The notes below the pieces were generated by a model, which worked only from the letters and a program-made list of their open reading frames with translations, made no database searches and was not told the origin of the DNA. This document shows, one piece after another, positions 50,642 to 59,051 of a stretch of 64,000 bases of DNA. The DNA is from Paludibacteraceae bacterium (lineage in GTDB: Bacteria; Bacteroidota; Bacteroidia; Bacteroidales; Paludibacteraceae), in assembly GCA_017461505.1 (NCBI GenBank), contig JAFTXV010000011.1:62001-126000 (forward strand), in the 5' to 3' direction. A program made the position numbers and the translations under genes. Every line of letters begins with the position of its first letter. The first letter of the stretch is position 1.

Positions 50642-51514
50642 TTAGCGGTTCACCGCTTTCACGCGGAAGCCCGCGGCTTTCAATTGAGCTAACAAGCCTT
50701 CATCGCCACCAAGATAGATGGCATTGAGAGTGATAAACGCCTTACCTTCTTTTAGGTAGGGCGTTAATCGTTTAGCCCATACCTGATTGCGTTGCGCATA
50801 CACTTTATAGTCGGAGAAGGATAATGATGACTGATTATCCGGCGCTTTCACGAAATACGCCATATCGGTCAGACGACCATATTGATACATCTCTAGCAAC
50901 TGACGCTCGAAGCGCACCTCCTTCTCTGGATACTCTATCACCTTCAGCAGTTCTTCGCATTGCCAATGAAAAGGCTCACGGTCGAAAAGCATATACATCG
51001 TCTCTCCTACGTCGTCCAAACCATAGACAGGCACATTGGATTGCAGTGCGACCTTCTCAAAGAAAGTCTCCATGGTACGGTCTTCGTCATAATGTAGCCA
51101 ACGCTTCATCAACTCGTTGCGCTGCATCTCTGCTAGATACGAAGGCTTCATTCTGCCTAGTTTGTCTAGCCCCATGCCTAGATTGATGCGTAGCGCCTCG
51201 TCAATAGCGAGGTATTGCTCTTGGGTGTAGAAATTGCGCAACTGCACCGAGTCGGGTAGGAGAGCCGCTTGACGCAACGCAGCAAGGGCTTCATAGTCCT
51301 GCATAGCAAACTCGGTGATGACCTTGTCGCATGCCGCATAGCATTTGAAGACATTGGGGATGGAGTCAATGAACGTCATGTCCACCATGCGGTTGGTGGC
51401 CAAGATATACGACGGAGCTGCCGCATTGCCTGATATGCGGTAAAGTACTTGGCTCATCATGGAGGCAAGAGTTAGGAGCCAGGAGCAAAGACAGATAAGT
51501 ATGATTCGTTTCAT
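50642..51514 (-). CDS. TraB/GumN-family protein, degenerate motif
   Basis: 290 residues with signal peptide (MKRIILICLCSWLLTLASMMS). The layout fits TraB/GumN proteins: VLYRISGNAAAPSYILATNRMVDMTFID at the N-terminus, MEDxxL-like EALRINLGMGLDKLGRMKPSYLAEM in the middle, and KEGKAFITLNAIYLGGDEGLLAQLKAAGFRV at the end. The usual GTxH motif after SYIL reads ATNR, and the terminal GAxHLxG reads NAIYLGG. Both histidines of the proposed Tiki-like metal site are therefore lost. It may be a non-catalytic member. The start overlaps the TPR gene by 4 bases. Confidence 0.78.
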   Translation of the reverse strand: MKRIILICLCSWLLTLASMMSQVLYRISGNAAAPSYILATNRMVDMTFIDSIPNVFKCYAACDKVITEFAMQDYEALAALRQAALLPDSVQLRNFYTQEQYLAIDEALRINLGMGLDKLGRMKPSYLAEMQRNELMKRWLHYDEDRTMETFFEKVALQSNVPVYGLDDVGETMYMLFDREPFHWQCEELLKVIEYPEKEVRFERQLLEMYQYGRLTDMAYFVKAPDNQSSLSFSDYKVYAQRNQVWAKRLTPYLKEGKAFITLNAIYLGGDEGLLAQLKAAGFRVKAVNR

Positions 51515-53526
51515 TGGAAGCGTGATATGAGGTTGTATGCTTGATAGATACCCAGTTCGCCCGCCTTGCTTAAGTCGGCAATGCCCTTGTCGTTCTGACC
51601 GATGAAGATATAGGTCAGTCCTCGGTTGAAGTATGCCTCTGCAAAGTCGCTATCCTTGGCGATAGCTTGGGTATAGTAGGAGATAGCTGCCTTGAAGTCC
51701 TGTTGAATACACAGCATATTGGCCTTGTTGTAGTAGGCAAAAGAGAAGTCAGGCAGATGGTTGATCACATAATCATAGTCGCGCATCATCAACTCGAAGT
51801 CGGCTTTATCGGTGGTCTCACCCATCGCACGCTTGTATTCCAACAGCTTGTATCGCCAGTTGGCACGGCAGAAGTAGGCAAAGTATAATGTACCATCCAT
51901 CAGTATGGCACGTGTGACATCGTCCAAGGCAGAGGAGTAGTCCTGTACCAACGCAAACTCAAAAGCACGCGCTATATATGTCGCGCAGAGTTGGCTATTG
52001 TTGGGCGACTGTGGCATAGCCATCTGCTCAAGCAGATCGATTTGGTGGGAGAGAGTGGTGATCTGTGCAAAATGCTGATTGACCATATCTGCCGTGAGGG
52101 TCATCTCACGGGTGGTGAAACGCAGGGGTGCAGGCAACTGCATGGTGCGGTTGTAGGCATCCACCGTAGCGTGGGAGTAGTTGGTTTGGCGTAGCGCGTT
52201 GGCATTGCTGTTGGTGGCGTAGTAGGAGAGGAAGATATTCGGCTCGTTGACTACGTCGGTATAGCGCTTCTGCACCGTGCCACGGCTTTCGCTATCGTAT
52301 TTATTCTCCTCGTCGTTCGACTCTTGGTTTTGCGCAGCAAGGGCAGAGAACTCTTTGCGACGGTCACGCTGTTGGGGCTGATTGTCCGCCAATTGCATAT
52401 TGGTTTGTAGCGACTGGATGCTATCCTTCTTCTGCTCTAGGTTGTATGCCTGTTGGCGCAGTTGGTATGCCTCTTTGCCATTACCTAGCGATGTCTCCGC
52501 TTGGGCAGCGAGGTAATAGGCAGGTAAGAAATAGGGATAGCGCTCGATGATGGTATGGAAGTCGTCGCGTGCTTCTTGCCACTGTCGCAGTTGCAGCAAT
52601 ACCATACCTCGTTGGTAGTACACCTCCACGCGTTCGGGTGCGAAAGTGATGGCCTGTGTGAAGTCTTCGAGTGCGCGGTTGTAGTCGCCCAGTTCTTGGC
52701 GTAGCACACCACGGTTGTAGTAGCATTGTGCATCGCGTGGCGCGAGTGTGACGGCCTTGTCATAATCCGCCAATGCACTGCGATAGTTGTGCTTGCGGTA
52801 GTAGATGATACCGCGGTTGATATAGTCGCCTGCCCACTTGCTGCCATACTGAATAGAGTTGCTGAGCGAGTGGAGCGCATCGTCTTGCTTGTCTTGCATG
52901 AGTTGTACCAAACCCAATGCCGACCAGTTGGCTGGGTTCTGAGAATCGTATTCCGTGGCATGGGTAAAAGATTCGAGTGCACAAACGGTGTCATTGCTAC
53001 GCAGACAAATACTACCTTTCTCGAAATGCAACGCCGCTGACTGCGGGTCGCGGTGGAGTAGGTGATTGATATCACGCAACGCAAGGTCGTACTGCTTGAG
53101 CTCCGCCAGTACGTCTGCACGCATAGCGATATAGGTGCGGTTCTCGGGAGCAAAGATGAGTGCTTCGCTGAAGTCGCGTTCTGCCTTCTCTAGTTGGTTG
53201 GTCTGGCGGTAGATGAATCCACGGGTGTAGTAAGCACCGGGTTGAAAGGGATTACGCTCGATAGCCGCATTGCAGTCAAGCGTAGCGCCCGTATAGTCGC
53301 CCAACTGAATCTTAGCGATGGCACGTAGTAGGTAAGGTTCGCTGAGATATGGCTTGAGTTTGATGACTTGGTTAAAGTATTGGATACTAAGCACATAGTC
53401 GTCGAAGTACAAGGCATTGCGCCCAATCGCAGTGATGCGGTCGGTATTGAGTTGCGCCTGTATGGAACCAAGAGTCAGGAACCAAGCGCCAAGACTGATT
53501 ACTATTATCTGCCAAACTTTTCTCAT
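51511..53526 (-). CDS. Tetratricopeptide repeat protein, secreted/periplasmic
   Basis: 671 residues. Signal peptide (MRKVWQIIVISLGAWFLTLGSIQAQ), then about nine canonical TPR units up to residue 340 (e.g. AAIERNPFQPGAYYTRGFIYRQ, DYDKAVTLAPRDAQCYYNRG, RALEDFTQAITFAPERVEVYYQRG). A polar non-TPR stretch (about 370-520) follows, then three more TPR units to the end (AISYYTQAIAKDSDFAEAYFNRGLTYI). TPR proteins are protein-binding scaffolds. The position between PBP1A and a TraB-like protein suggests a role in the envelope, but no partner is provable. DNA in the TPR region is repetitive enough to yield long antisense frames, which are not genes. Confidence 0.88.
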   Translation of the reverse strand: MRKVWQIIVISLGAWFLTLGSIQAQLNTDRITAIGRNALYFDDYVLSIQYFNQVIKLKPYLSEPYLLRAIAKIQLGDYTGATLDCNAAIERNPFQPGAYYTRGFIYRQTNQLEKAERDFSEALIFAPENRTYIAMRADVLAELKQYDLALRDINHLLHRDPQSAALHFEKGSICLRSNDTVCALESFTHATEYDSQNPANWSALGLVQLMQDKQDDALHSLSNSIQYGSKWAGDYINRGIIYYRKHNYRSALADYDKAVTLAPRDAQCYYNRGVLRQELGDYNRALEDFTQAITFAPERVEVYYQRGMVLLQLRQWQEARDDFHTIIERYPYFLPAYYLAAQAETSLGNGKEAYQLRQQAYNLEQKKDSIQSLQTNMQLADNQPQQRDRRKEFSALAAQNQESNDEENKYDSESRGTVQKRYTDVVNEPNIFLSYYATNSNANALRQTNYSHATVDAYNRTMQLPAPLRFTTREMTLTADMVNQHFAQITTLSHQIDLLEQMAMPQSPNNSQLCATYIARAFEFALVQDYSSALDDVTRAILMDGTLYFAYFCRANWRYKLLEYKRAMGETTDKADFELMMRDYDYVINHLPDFSFAYYNKANMLCIQQDFKAAISYYTQAIAKDSDFAEAYFNRGLTYIFIGQNDKGIADLSKAGELGIYQAYNLISRFQ

Positions 53527-53527
53527 A

Positions 53528-53549
53528 CTCCTCGCCTATAACCTATAGG
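53528..53549 (-). repeat. Short AGGCGAGG/AGGTTAT word array before the TPR gene
   Basis: Minus strand AGGTTAT then AGGCGAGG directly before the start codon. The rest of the 71-base gap contains ATAGG words and a GCTCGCGAGC palindrome (53569-53580). Confidence 0.5.
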
Positions 53550-53597
53550 CACTCTATGCCGTCCTATAGCTCGCTCGCGAGCGTCCTTTACACTCCC

Positions 53598-55865
53598 TTA
53601 CTTACACCCTGCCTCTGGGTCAAACCATTCGGGTACATCGAATTGCTCCTCTTCGCTGTAACCCAACTCAGGGTTGGCATACACTTTCTGCATGTATATC
53701 GACCAGATAGGCAACGCCATATTCGCGCCCTGACCTGCCGACATATTATCGAAGTGGATAGAGCGGTCTTCGCCACCAACCCACACACCACTTACGAGCG
53801 ATGGGGTAAAGCCCACGAACCAACCATCAGAGTGGTTTTGCGACGTACCTGTCTTACCACCCATCGGCGCTTTCAGTCCGTAGCGGAAGCGTGCGCGCAC
53901 ACCCGTACCATGATCCATTACGTTGCGGAGCATATAAATCATCTTATAGGATGTCGTCTCGCTGATAATCTCGTAGGTCTTAGGCGTGAAAGTTGCCAAG
54001 ATATTGCCATTGTTATCCTCGATGCGGGTGACATACTGTGGCTCCACGCGGATACCCTTGTTAGGGAAAGTGGTATAGGCATCCACCATCTCTTTTACGC
54101 TCACTTCGCATGGACCAAGGCACAAACTCACTACAGGGTCGAGCTGACCTTCGATACCAAACGAACGCATGATACGCACCAATTGTTCAGGGGTGAAGAG
54201 CGACATGAGGTAGGCTGTGATCCAGTTGCTCGACTTCTCCAATCCCCAGTTGAGGGTGACCATCTCGTATTGGTTGGCAAAGTGGTCGTCGCGCGGAGTC
54301 CACGCTACACCATTGCCGTCAATTAATGTCACGGAGTCGTTGACCGTACTATCGCATGGCCACATACCCTCGTCCATGGCTAGGGTGAAGAGGTAGGGCT
54401 TGATGGTAGAACCCACCTGACGACGACCCGAAGTGACCATGTCGTATTGGAAATGCGCGAAGTTAGGGCCTCCTACATAGGCCTTCACGGCACCAGAGTG
54501 CGCATCCATTGACATGAAGCCACAGCGCAAGAAATGCTTGTTCCAGCGGATAGAGTCCATAGGCGTCATGGTAGTGTCTATCAAGCCGTTGTAGGAGAAC
54601 ACGCGCATAGGCACCTTCGTGTTGAATACCTCCTTGATCTTATTCTCGCTCATGCCTTGTTTCTTGAGAGCACGATAACGGTCGGTCTGACGCATGGAGC
54701 GATTCATGATAGCATCAATATCTTCAGGCGTCAAGTCTTGGGAGAATGGCGCATACGATTTCTTACGTTTCTCGCGGAAGAAAGTCTTTTGCAATGCCTG
54801 CATATGTTCGCTCACTGCCTCCTCGGCGTATTGCTGCATACGTGAGTCGATGGTGGTATAGATGCGCAAACCATCTTGGTAGAGGTCGTAAGGGGTGCCA
54901 TCGGGCTTGTGGTTCTTATTGCAGAAACCATAGAGCGGATTTTCCTCCCATTGGCGGAGGTCAATTTCATATTGCAGCATGTTCCACTCGGAGTAGTTGC
55001 TTTTCTTGGGCTCTTTAGCCGTCAGTACTTGGCGCAGATACTCGCGGAAATAGGGGGCAATACCTTGCTTGTGATCCACCGATTGGTATTGGAGTTCGAT
55101 AGGCAAAGCTTTGAGCGAATCGCATACTTGCTCGGTGATATAATCGTATTTACACATCTGATTGAGCACCGTATTGCGGCGGTTGAGTGCATTCTCTGGA
55201 CGGCGACGTGGGTTGTAGAGCGCAGGGTTCTTACACATACCTACCAGCATGGCTGCTTGTTCGAGCTTGAGTTCAGCAGGCGTGGTGCTGAAATATACCT
55301 GTGCAGCTGACTTGATACCTACTGCGTTGTAGAGGAAGTCAAACTGATTGAGGTACATGGTCAGAATCTCCTCCTTGGAGTAGAGGCGTTCTAGCTTGGT
55401 GGCAATCACCCATTCGATGGGCTTCTGCAAGGCACGCTCGAAGATATTATTTGCACGAGGCGACCATAATTGCTTGGCCAACTGTTGGGTGATGGTACTA
55501 CCACCACCTGCTTTGCCGAGCATCATCACGGCACGCATCAGCGACTTGACATCCACACCCGTATGGTCGTAGAAACGCACATCTTCTGTAGCGATGAGGG
55601 CGTTGATCATATTAGGCGAAATATCGGTGTAGTCCACACTCACGCGGTTCTCGTTGCGGTAGTAACGTCCGAGCAACTCCATATCGCTGGAGATAATCTC
55701 GGTGGCATACTTGTTCTTAGGGTTTTGCAACTCATCCAATGGGGGTAGGTAACCCAACCAACCCTTGGTAATCATCCAAAACAATACAACGACTGATACT
55801 ATTCCTAGAGCAATCACACCCCAGAAAACAATCGCAAACTTCTTCTTAAACGCAGTATTTCCCAT
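53598..55865 (-). CDS. Penicillin-binding protein 1A (class A)
   Basis: 755 residues. One N-terminal membrane helix (about 10-32), then a GT51 transglycosylase domain with the catalytic glutamate in ATEDVRFYDHTG (E94) and GGSTITQQLAKQLW (about 121-134). The transpeptidase domain has SxxK in GSTIKPYLF (about 485), SxN in KSSNWITA (about 545) and GKTGTSQNHSDGWFVGF (about 667). It polymerises and crosslinks peptidoglycan at the inner membrane. It sits 6 bases after hemW in an operon ettA-hemW-PBP1A-TPR-TraB. Confidence 0.95.
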   Translation of the reverse strand: MGNTAFKKKFAIVFWGVIALGIVSVVVLFWMITKGWLGYLPPLDELQNPKNKYATEIISSDMELLGRYYRNENRVSVDYTDISPNMINALIATEDVRFYDHTGVDVKSLMRAVMMLGKAGGGSTITQQLAKQLWSPRANNIFERALQKPIEWVIATKLERLYSKEEILTMYLNQFDFLYNAVGIKSAAQVYFSTTPAELKLEQAAMLVGMCKNPALYNPRRRPENALNRRNTVLNQMCKYDYITEQVCDSLKALPIELQYQSVDHKQGIAPYFREYLRQVLTAKEPKKSNYSEWNMLQYEIDLRQWEENPLYGFCNKNHKPDGTPYDLYQDGLRIYTTIDSRMQQYAEEAVSEHMQALQKTFFREKRKKSYAPFSQDLTPEDIDAIMNRSMRQTDRYRALKKQGMSENKIKEVFNTKVPMRVFSYNGLIDTTMTPMDSIRWNKHFLRCGFMSMDAHSGAVKAYVGGPNFAHFQYDMVTSGRRQVGSTIKPYLFTLAMDEGMWPCDSTVNDSVTLIDGNGVAWTPRDDHFANQYEMVTLNWGLEKSSNWITAYLMSLFTPEQLVRIMRSFGIEGQLDPVVSLCLGPCEVSVKEMVDAYTTFPNKGIRVEPQYVTRIEDNNGNILATFTPKTYEIISETTSYKMIYMLRNVMDHGTGVRARFRYGLKAPMGGKTGTSQNHSDGWFVGFTPSLVSGVWVGGEDRSIHFDNMSAGQGANMALPIWSIYMQKVYANPELGYSEEEQFDVPEWFDPEAGCK

Positions 55866-55871
55866 CTCGTG

Positions 55872-56987
55872 TTATAATAAATCTTCTATTATTCTGTTTA
55901 ATATATGATAGCCCTTGGTCGTGGCCATGATACGTTCGCCTTTTTGCGTGAGTAAACCTTGTTCGATATAAGGCATTGCCTTACTGAGGTCGATCTCACT
56001 GCTGCTGATACCTTGGTTGGTGCGCAGTCCCAACATCACGCGCTCGGTATGGCGTTGCTCCTCGGTCAGTATCTCTTGTTCGGGCTGCAAATGGTGTGCC
56101 ATTGCTTGCTTGATATACGCATCGACGTCGCTGATATTCCAACTTCTGACGGTGCCATCATAGCTGTGTGCGCCTGCACCAAGACCGATGTACGGTGTAT
56201 CGTTCCAGTAGTTGGAATTGTGCCTCGAACGGCGATTCGGTAGCGCGAAATTGCTCACCTCATAGTGCTCAAAGCCATTGGCAGTCAGTTGCTCCACCAA
56301 GTAATCATACATCTGTATCTCTGTGTCTTCATCCACAGGGGTGATATGTCCTCGTTCGAGTAGTGCGGTAAGCACAGTGCCCTCTTCGTAGATAAGCCCG
56401 TAGGTAGAGATATGTTGCACGCCCAACTGCAATGCCTCCGCCACATCCCTTTGCCACTGCTCCATGGTCTGAGAGGGTAGGGCATACATCAGGTCAATGG
56501 ATATATTGTCAAAGCCTGCCGCTTGTGCGATAGCCACCGCTTGGCGCGCTTGCTCAGCAGTATGTCGCCTGCCAATCAGACGGAGTAGGTCGTCGTCAAA
56601 ACTCTGAATACCCATGCTCAGTCGGTTGATGCCTATCGCACGCCATGCTGTAGCTTTCTCTAGGGTGATATCCCCTGGATTCGCCTCCAACGTAATCTCT
56701 CGCCTTTCGCCTTTCGCCTCATCACCTGCTAGCCTTATCGCCTCCTCGCCTAATCGCCTCAGCTGCTCCACCTCCAACGTACTCGGTGTACCACCGCCGA
56801 TATAAATGGTGGATATCCCCTCCTGTTTCTCGCCTAATTGCCTAATCGCCTCATAGCCTCTCTCCTTCATCTCCGCGAGCAAGGCCTCTACGTATTGCGA
56901 CCGCTTCTCCAAATGCGTGGTGGAAAAGAAATCGCAATACTTGCACCTTGTCTTGCAAAAGGGTATATGTATGTATATACCTGCCAT
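55872..56987 (-). CDS. hemW: Heme chaperone HemW (radical SAM, coproporphyrinogen oxidase-like)
   Basis: 371 residues. The radical SAM cluster motif is C11-x3-C15-x2-C18 in PFCKTRCKYCDFFS. The start MAGIYIHIPFCKTRC is typical. Further motifs are YIGGGTPSTL, EANPGDIT, SMGIQSFDD, DNISIDLMYALPSQT and GLGAGAHSYDG. HemW proteins bind heme and lack true HemN activity. Two stretches are rewritten by AGGCGATT-type octamer arrays: residues about 44-53 (YEAIRQLGEK) and about 76-97 (LRRLGEEAIRLAGDEAKGERRE). Both sit in helices between conserved strands. It lies 13 bases after ettA. Confidence 0.93.
   Translation of the reverse strand: MAGIYIHIPFCKTRCKYCDFFSTTHLEKRSQYVEALLAEMKERGYEAIRQLGEKQEGISTIYIGGGTPSTLEVEQLRRLGEEAIRLAGDEAKGERREITLEANPGDITLEKATAWRAIGINRLSMGIQSFDDDLLRLIGRRHTAEQARQAVAIAQAAGFDNISIDLMYALPSQTMEQWQRDVAEALQLGVQHISTYGLIYEEGTVLTALLERGHITPVDEDTEIQMYDYLVEQLTANGFEHYEVSNFALPNRRSRHNSNYWNDTPYIGLGAGAHSYDGTVRSWNISDVDAYIKQAMAHHLQPEQEILTEEQRHTERVMLGLRTNQGISSSEIDLSKAMPYIEQGLLTQKGERIMATTKGYHILNRIIEDLL
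56697..56759 (-). repeat. 8-base word array (AGGCGATT family), second array in hemW
   Basis: Minus-strand AGGCGATT, AGGCGAGG, AGGCGATA, AGGCTAGC, AGGTGATG, then AGGCGAA twice and AGGCGAGAG. Five octamers and two heptamers in frame. Confidence 0.9.
56828..56859 (-). repeat. 8-base word array (AGGCGATT family), first array in hemW
   Basis: Minus-strand AGGCTATG, AGGCGATT, AGGCAATT, AGGCGAGA: four octamers in frame, encoding EAIRQLGEK. Confidence 0.88.
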
Positions 56988-57000
56988 GCATCCAAAAGGA

Positions 57001-58671
57001 TTACTCCAAACTGCGGTATCTTACGCGCTTAGGTTCTGCATCTTCGCCCAAACGCATCTTCTTATGTGCCTCGTATTCGGAGTAACTACCCTCATACCAG
57101 TACATCTTGCTATCCCCCTCAAAAGCAAGGATATGCGTACAGATACGGTCGAGGAACCAACGGTCGTGGCTAATGACTACAGCGCAACCTGCGAAGTTCT
57201 CCAAACCTTCCTCCAACGCACGCAGTGTGTTCACGTCAATATCGTTGGTAGGCTCATCGAGAAGGAGTACGTTAGCTTCTGATTTGAGAGTTAATGCCAA
57301 GTGCAAGCGGTTGCGCTCACCACCAGAGAGTACACCGCACTTCTTCTCTTGGTCTGCACCTGTGAAGTTGAAGCGGCTGAGATATGCACGCGCGTTCACC
57401 TCGCGTCCGCCTACGCGAATATATTCGGTACCCTCAGCGATAGTCTCATATACGCTCTTGTTAGGGTCGATGTTCGAGTGCACTTGATCCACATAACCCA
57501 CTTTCACGGTCTCACCCACGGTGAACGTGCCCTTGTCGGCTTGCTCCATGCCCATAATCATACGGAAGAGGGTAGTCTTACCCGCGCCGTTAGGGCCGAT
57601 GATACCTACGATGCCGTTTGGTGGTAACATAAAGTCAAGATCCTCAAACAGAAGTTTATCGCCAAATGCCTTGCTAACACCTTCCGCATTGATGACCTTG
57701 TTACCCAAACGTGGGCCGTTAGGGATAAAGATCTCCAGCTTCTCCTCGCGCTCCTTTTGCTCCTCATTGAGCATGCGGTCGTAGGCAGCCAAACGGGCTT
57801 TACCTTTGGCTTGTCGTGCTTTAGGTGCCATACGTACCCATTCGAGCTCGCGCTCAAGGGTCTTACGACGCTTGCTAGCTTGCTTCTCTTCCATCGCCAT
57901 ACGAGCAGTCTTTTGCTCCAACCAAGAAGAGTAGTTTCCCTTCCATGGAATACCCTCGCCGCGATCCAATTCCAAAATCCAACCTGCTACATTATCGAGG
58001 AAGTAACGGTCGTGGGTGATACAAATCACTGTACCTGCGTATTGGTGTAAGTGTTGCTCTAACCAGTCGATAGACTCTGCATCAAGATGGTTGGTAGGCT
58101 CGTCAAGCAGAAGAATATCAGGTTGTTGTAACAGCAGACGGCACAATGCCACACGGCGGCGCTCACCTCCAGATAGGTGTTTCACAAGTGCATCATCTGC
58201 TGGACAGCGCAATGCGTCCATCGCACGATCAAGACGGGTGTCAATATTCCAGGCATCCACGCTGTCGAGCTTATCTTGCAACTCTGCTTGGCGAGCGAGC
58301 AACTTATCGAAATCGGCATCTGGCTCAGCGAATGCCATATTGATAGCATCGTATTCGGCGAGCATATCCATGATGGGTTGTACACCTTCTTGCACGCACT
58401 CGCGCACGGTCTTTTCGGGGTCAAGTTGAGGATCTTGCTCCAGATAACCTACGCTATAGCCAGGTGAGAATACCACTTCACCTTCGTAGTTCTTTTCAAT
58501 ACCTGCGATAATCTTCAGCAGGGTGGACTTACCCGCACCATTAAGACCAATGATACCAATTTTTGCTCCATAGAAGAAACTGAGGTAGATGTTGTTCAAT
58601 ACTTTTTTCTGTGGAGAGAAGCTTTTGCTTACTCCCACCATCGAGAAAATAATTTTCTTATCGTCTGCCAT
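57001..58671 (-). CDS. ettA: Energy-dependent translational throttle protein EttA (ABC-F)
   Basis: 556 residues with two ABC domains and no membrane part. Walker A motifs GLNGAGKSTLL (about 39-49) and GPNGAGKTTLF (about 353-363), signatures LSGGERRRVALC and LSGGERNRLHLA, Walker B with catalytic glutamates in LLLDEPTNHLDAES and LLLDEPTNDIDVN. The interdomain linker (about 240-310) is charged. ABC-F proteins bind the ribosomal E site; EttA gates the first elongation step by ATP/ADP level. The C-terminus ending MRLGEDAEPKRVRYRSLE is normal for EttA. It heads a five-gene minus-strand operon. Confidence 0.95.
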   Translation of the reverse strand: MADDKKIIFSMVGVSKSFSPQKKVLNNIYLSFFYGAKIGIIGLNGAGKSTLLKIIAGIEKNYEGEVVFSPGYSVGYLEQDPQLDPEKTVRECVQEGVQPIMDMLAEYDAINMAFAEPDADFDKLLARQAELQDKLDSVDAWNIDTRLDRAMDALRCPADDALVKHLSGGERRRVALCRLLLQQPDILLLDEPTNHLDAESIDWLEQHLHQYAGTVICITHDRYFLDNVAGWILELDRGEGIPWKGNYSSWLEQKTARMAMEEKQASKRRKTLERELEWVRMAPKARQAKGKARLAAYDRMLNEEQKEREEKLEIFIPNGPRLGNKVINAEGVSKAFGDKLLFEDLDFMLPPNGIVGIIGPNGAGKTTLFRMIMGMEQADKGTFTVGETVKVGYVDQVHSNIDPNKSVYETIAEGTEYIRVGGREVNARAYLSRFNFTGADQEKKCGVLSGGERNRLHLALTLKSEANVLLLDEPTNDIDVNTLRALEEGLENFAGCAVVISHDRWFLDRICTHILAFEGDSKMYWYEGSYSEYEAHKKMRLGEDAEPKRVRYRSLE

Positions 58672-58750
58672 ATCTTATTTATTTAAATATTTCAGGAGTT
58701 TTATGAAGGTGCAATATTTTCAATATAGTGCAAAATACGCAATTTGGGTA

Positions 58751-58782
58751 CAAAGGTACAAAAAATATTTGACATGCACAAT
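58751..58782 (-). promoter_or_regulatory. Promoter of the ettA operon
   Basis: Minus-strand ATTG (58782-58779), 20 bases, TACCTTTG (58758-58751); the -33 box has one mismatch. Confidence 0.75.
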
Positions 58783-58845
58783 ATTGTCATATTTTTTTTG
58801 TTTACCCAACGTTTTGTCTTTCTTTTTCTAATCCCTTATCAATAG

Positions 58846-58910
58846 TTAGTGATTAGTTAGTGATTAGTTAGAGATTAGTTAGTTATTAGTTAGTTATTAA
58901 TTAGTGATTC
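58846..58910 (+). repeat. 11-base word array (TTAGTGATTAG), about six units
   Basis: Units TTAGTGATTAG twice, TTAGAGATTAG, TTAGTTATTAG, TTAGTTATTAA, then TTAGTGATTC. It lies between two divergent promoters in a 380-base gene-free stretch (58672-59051) that otherwise holds only these promoters and A/T-rich sequence. Confidence 0.92.
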
Positions 58911-58962
58911 GTACATCTTTATAAAGGTTTTCATACAGGAAAACAAAGTTTTTGTAGATTTT

Positions 58963-58994
58963 CTTGTCTATTTCCATTATTTTTTGTACCTTTG
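58963..58994 (+). promoter_or_regulatory. Promoter of the large secreted protein genes
   Basis: CTTG at 58963-58966, 20 bases, TACCTTTG at 58987-58994; leader about 52 bases. Confidence 0.83.
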
Positions 58995-59051
58995 CGCGCT
59001 TTTTATAGGCAATGAAGAAGGTAAATTTTAATCAAAAAGATAATTGAAGGT

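Noticed and set aside
52485..53153. Frames antisense to the TPR gene (222 and 81 codons)
   Set aside because: They arise from the repetitive TPR coding sequence; Arg/Ser/Thr/His-rich with no motif or promoter.
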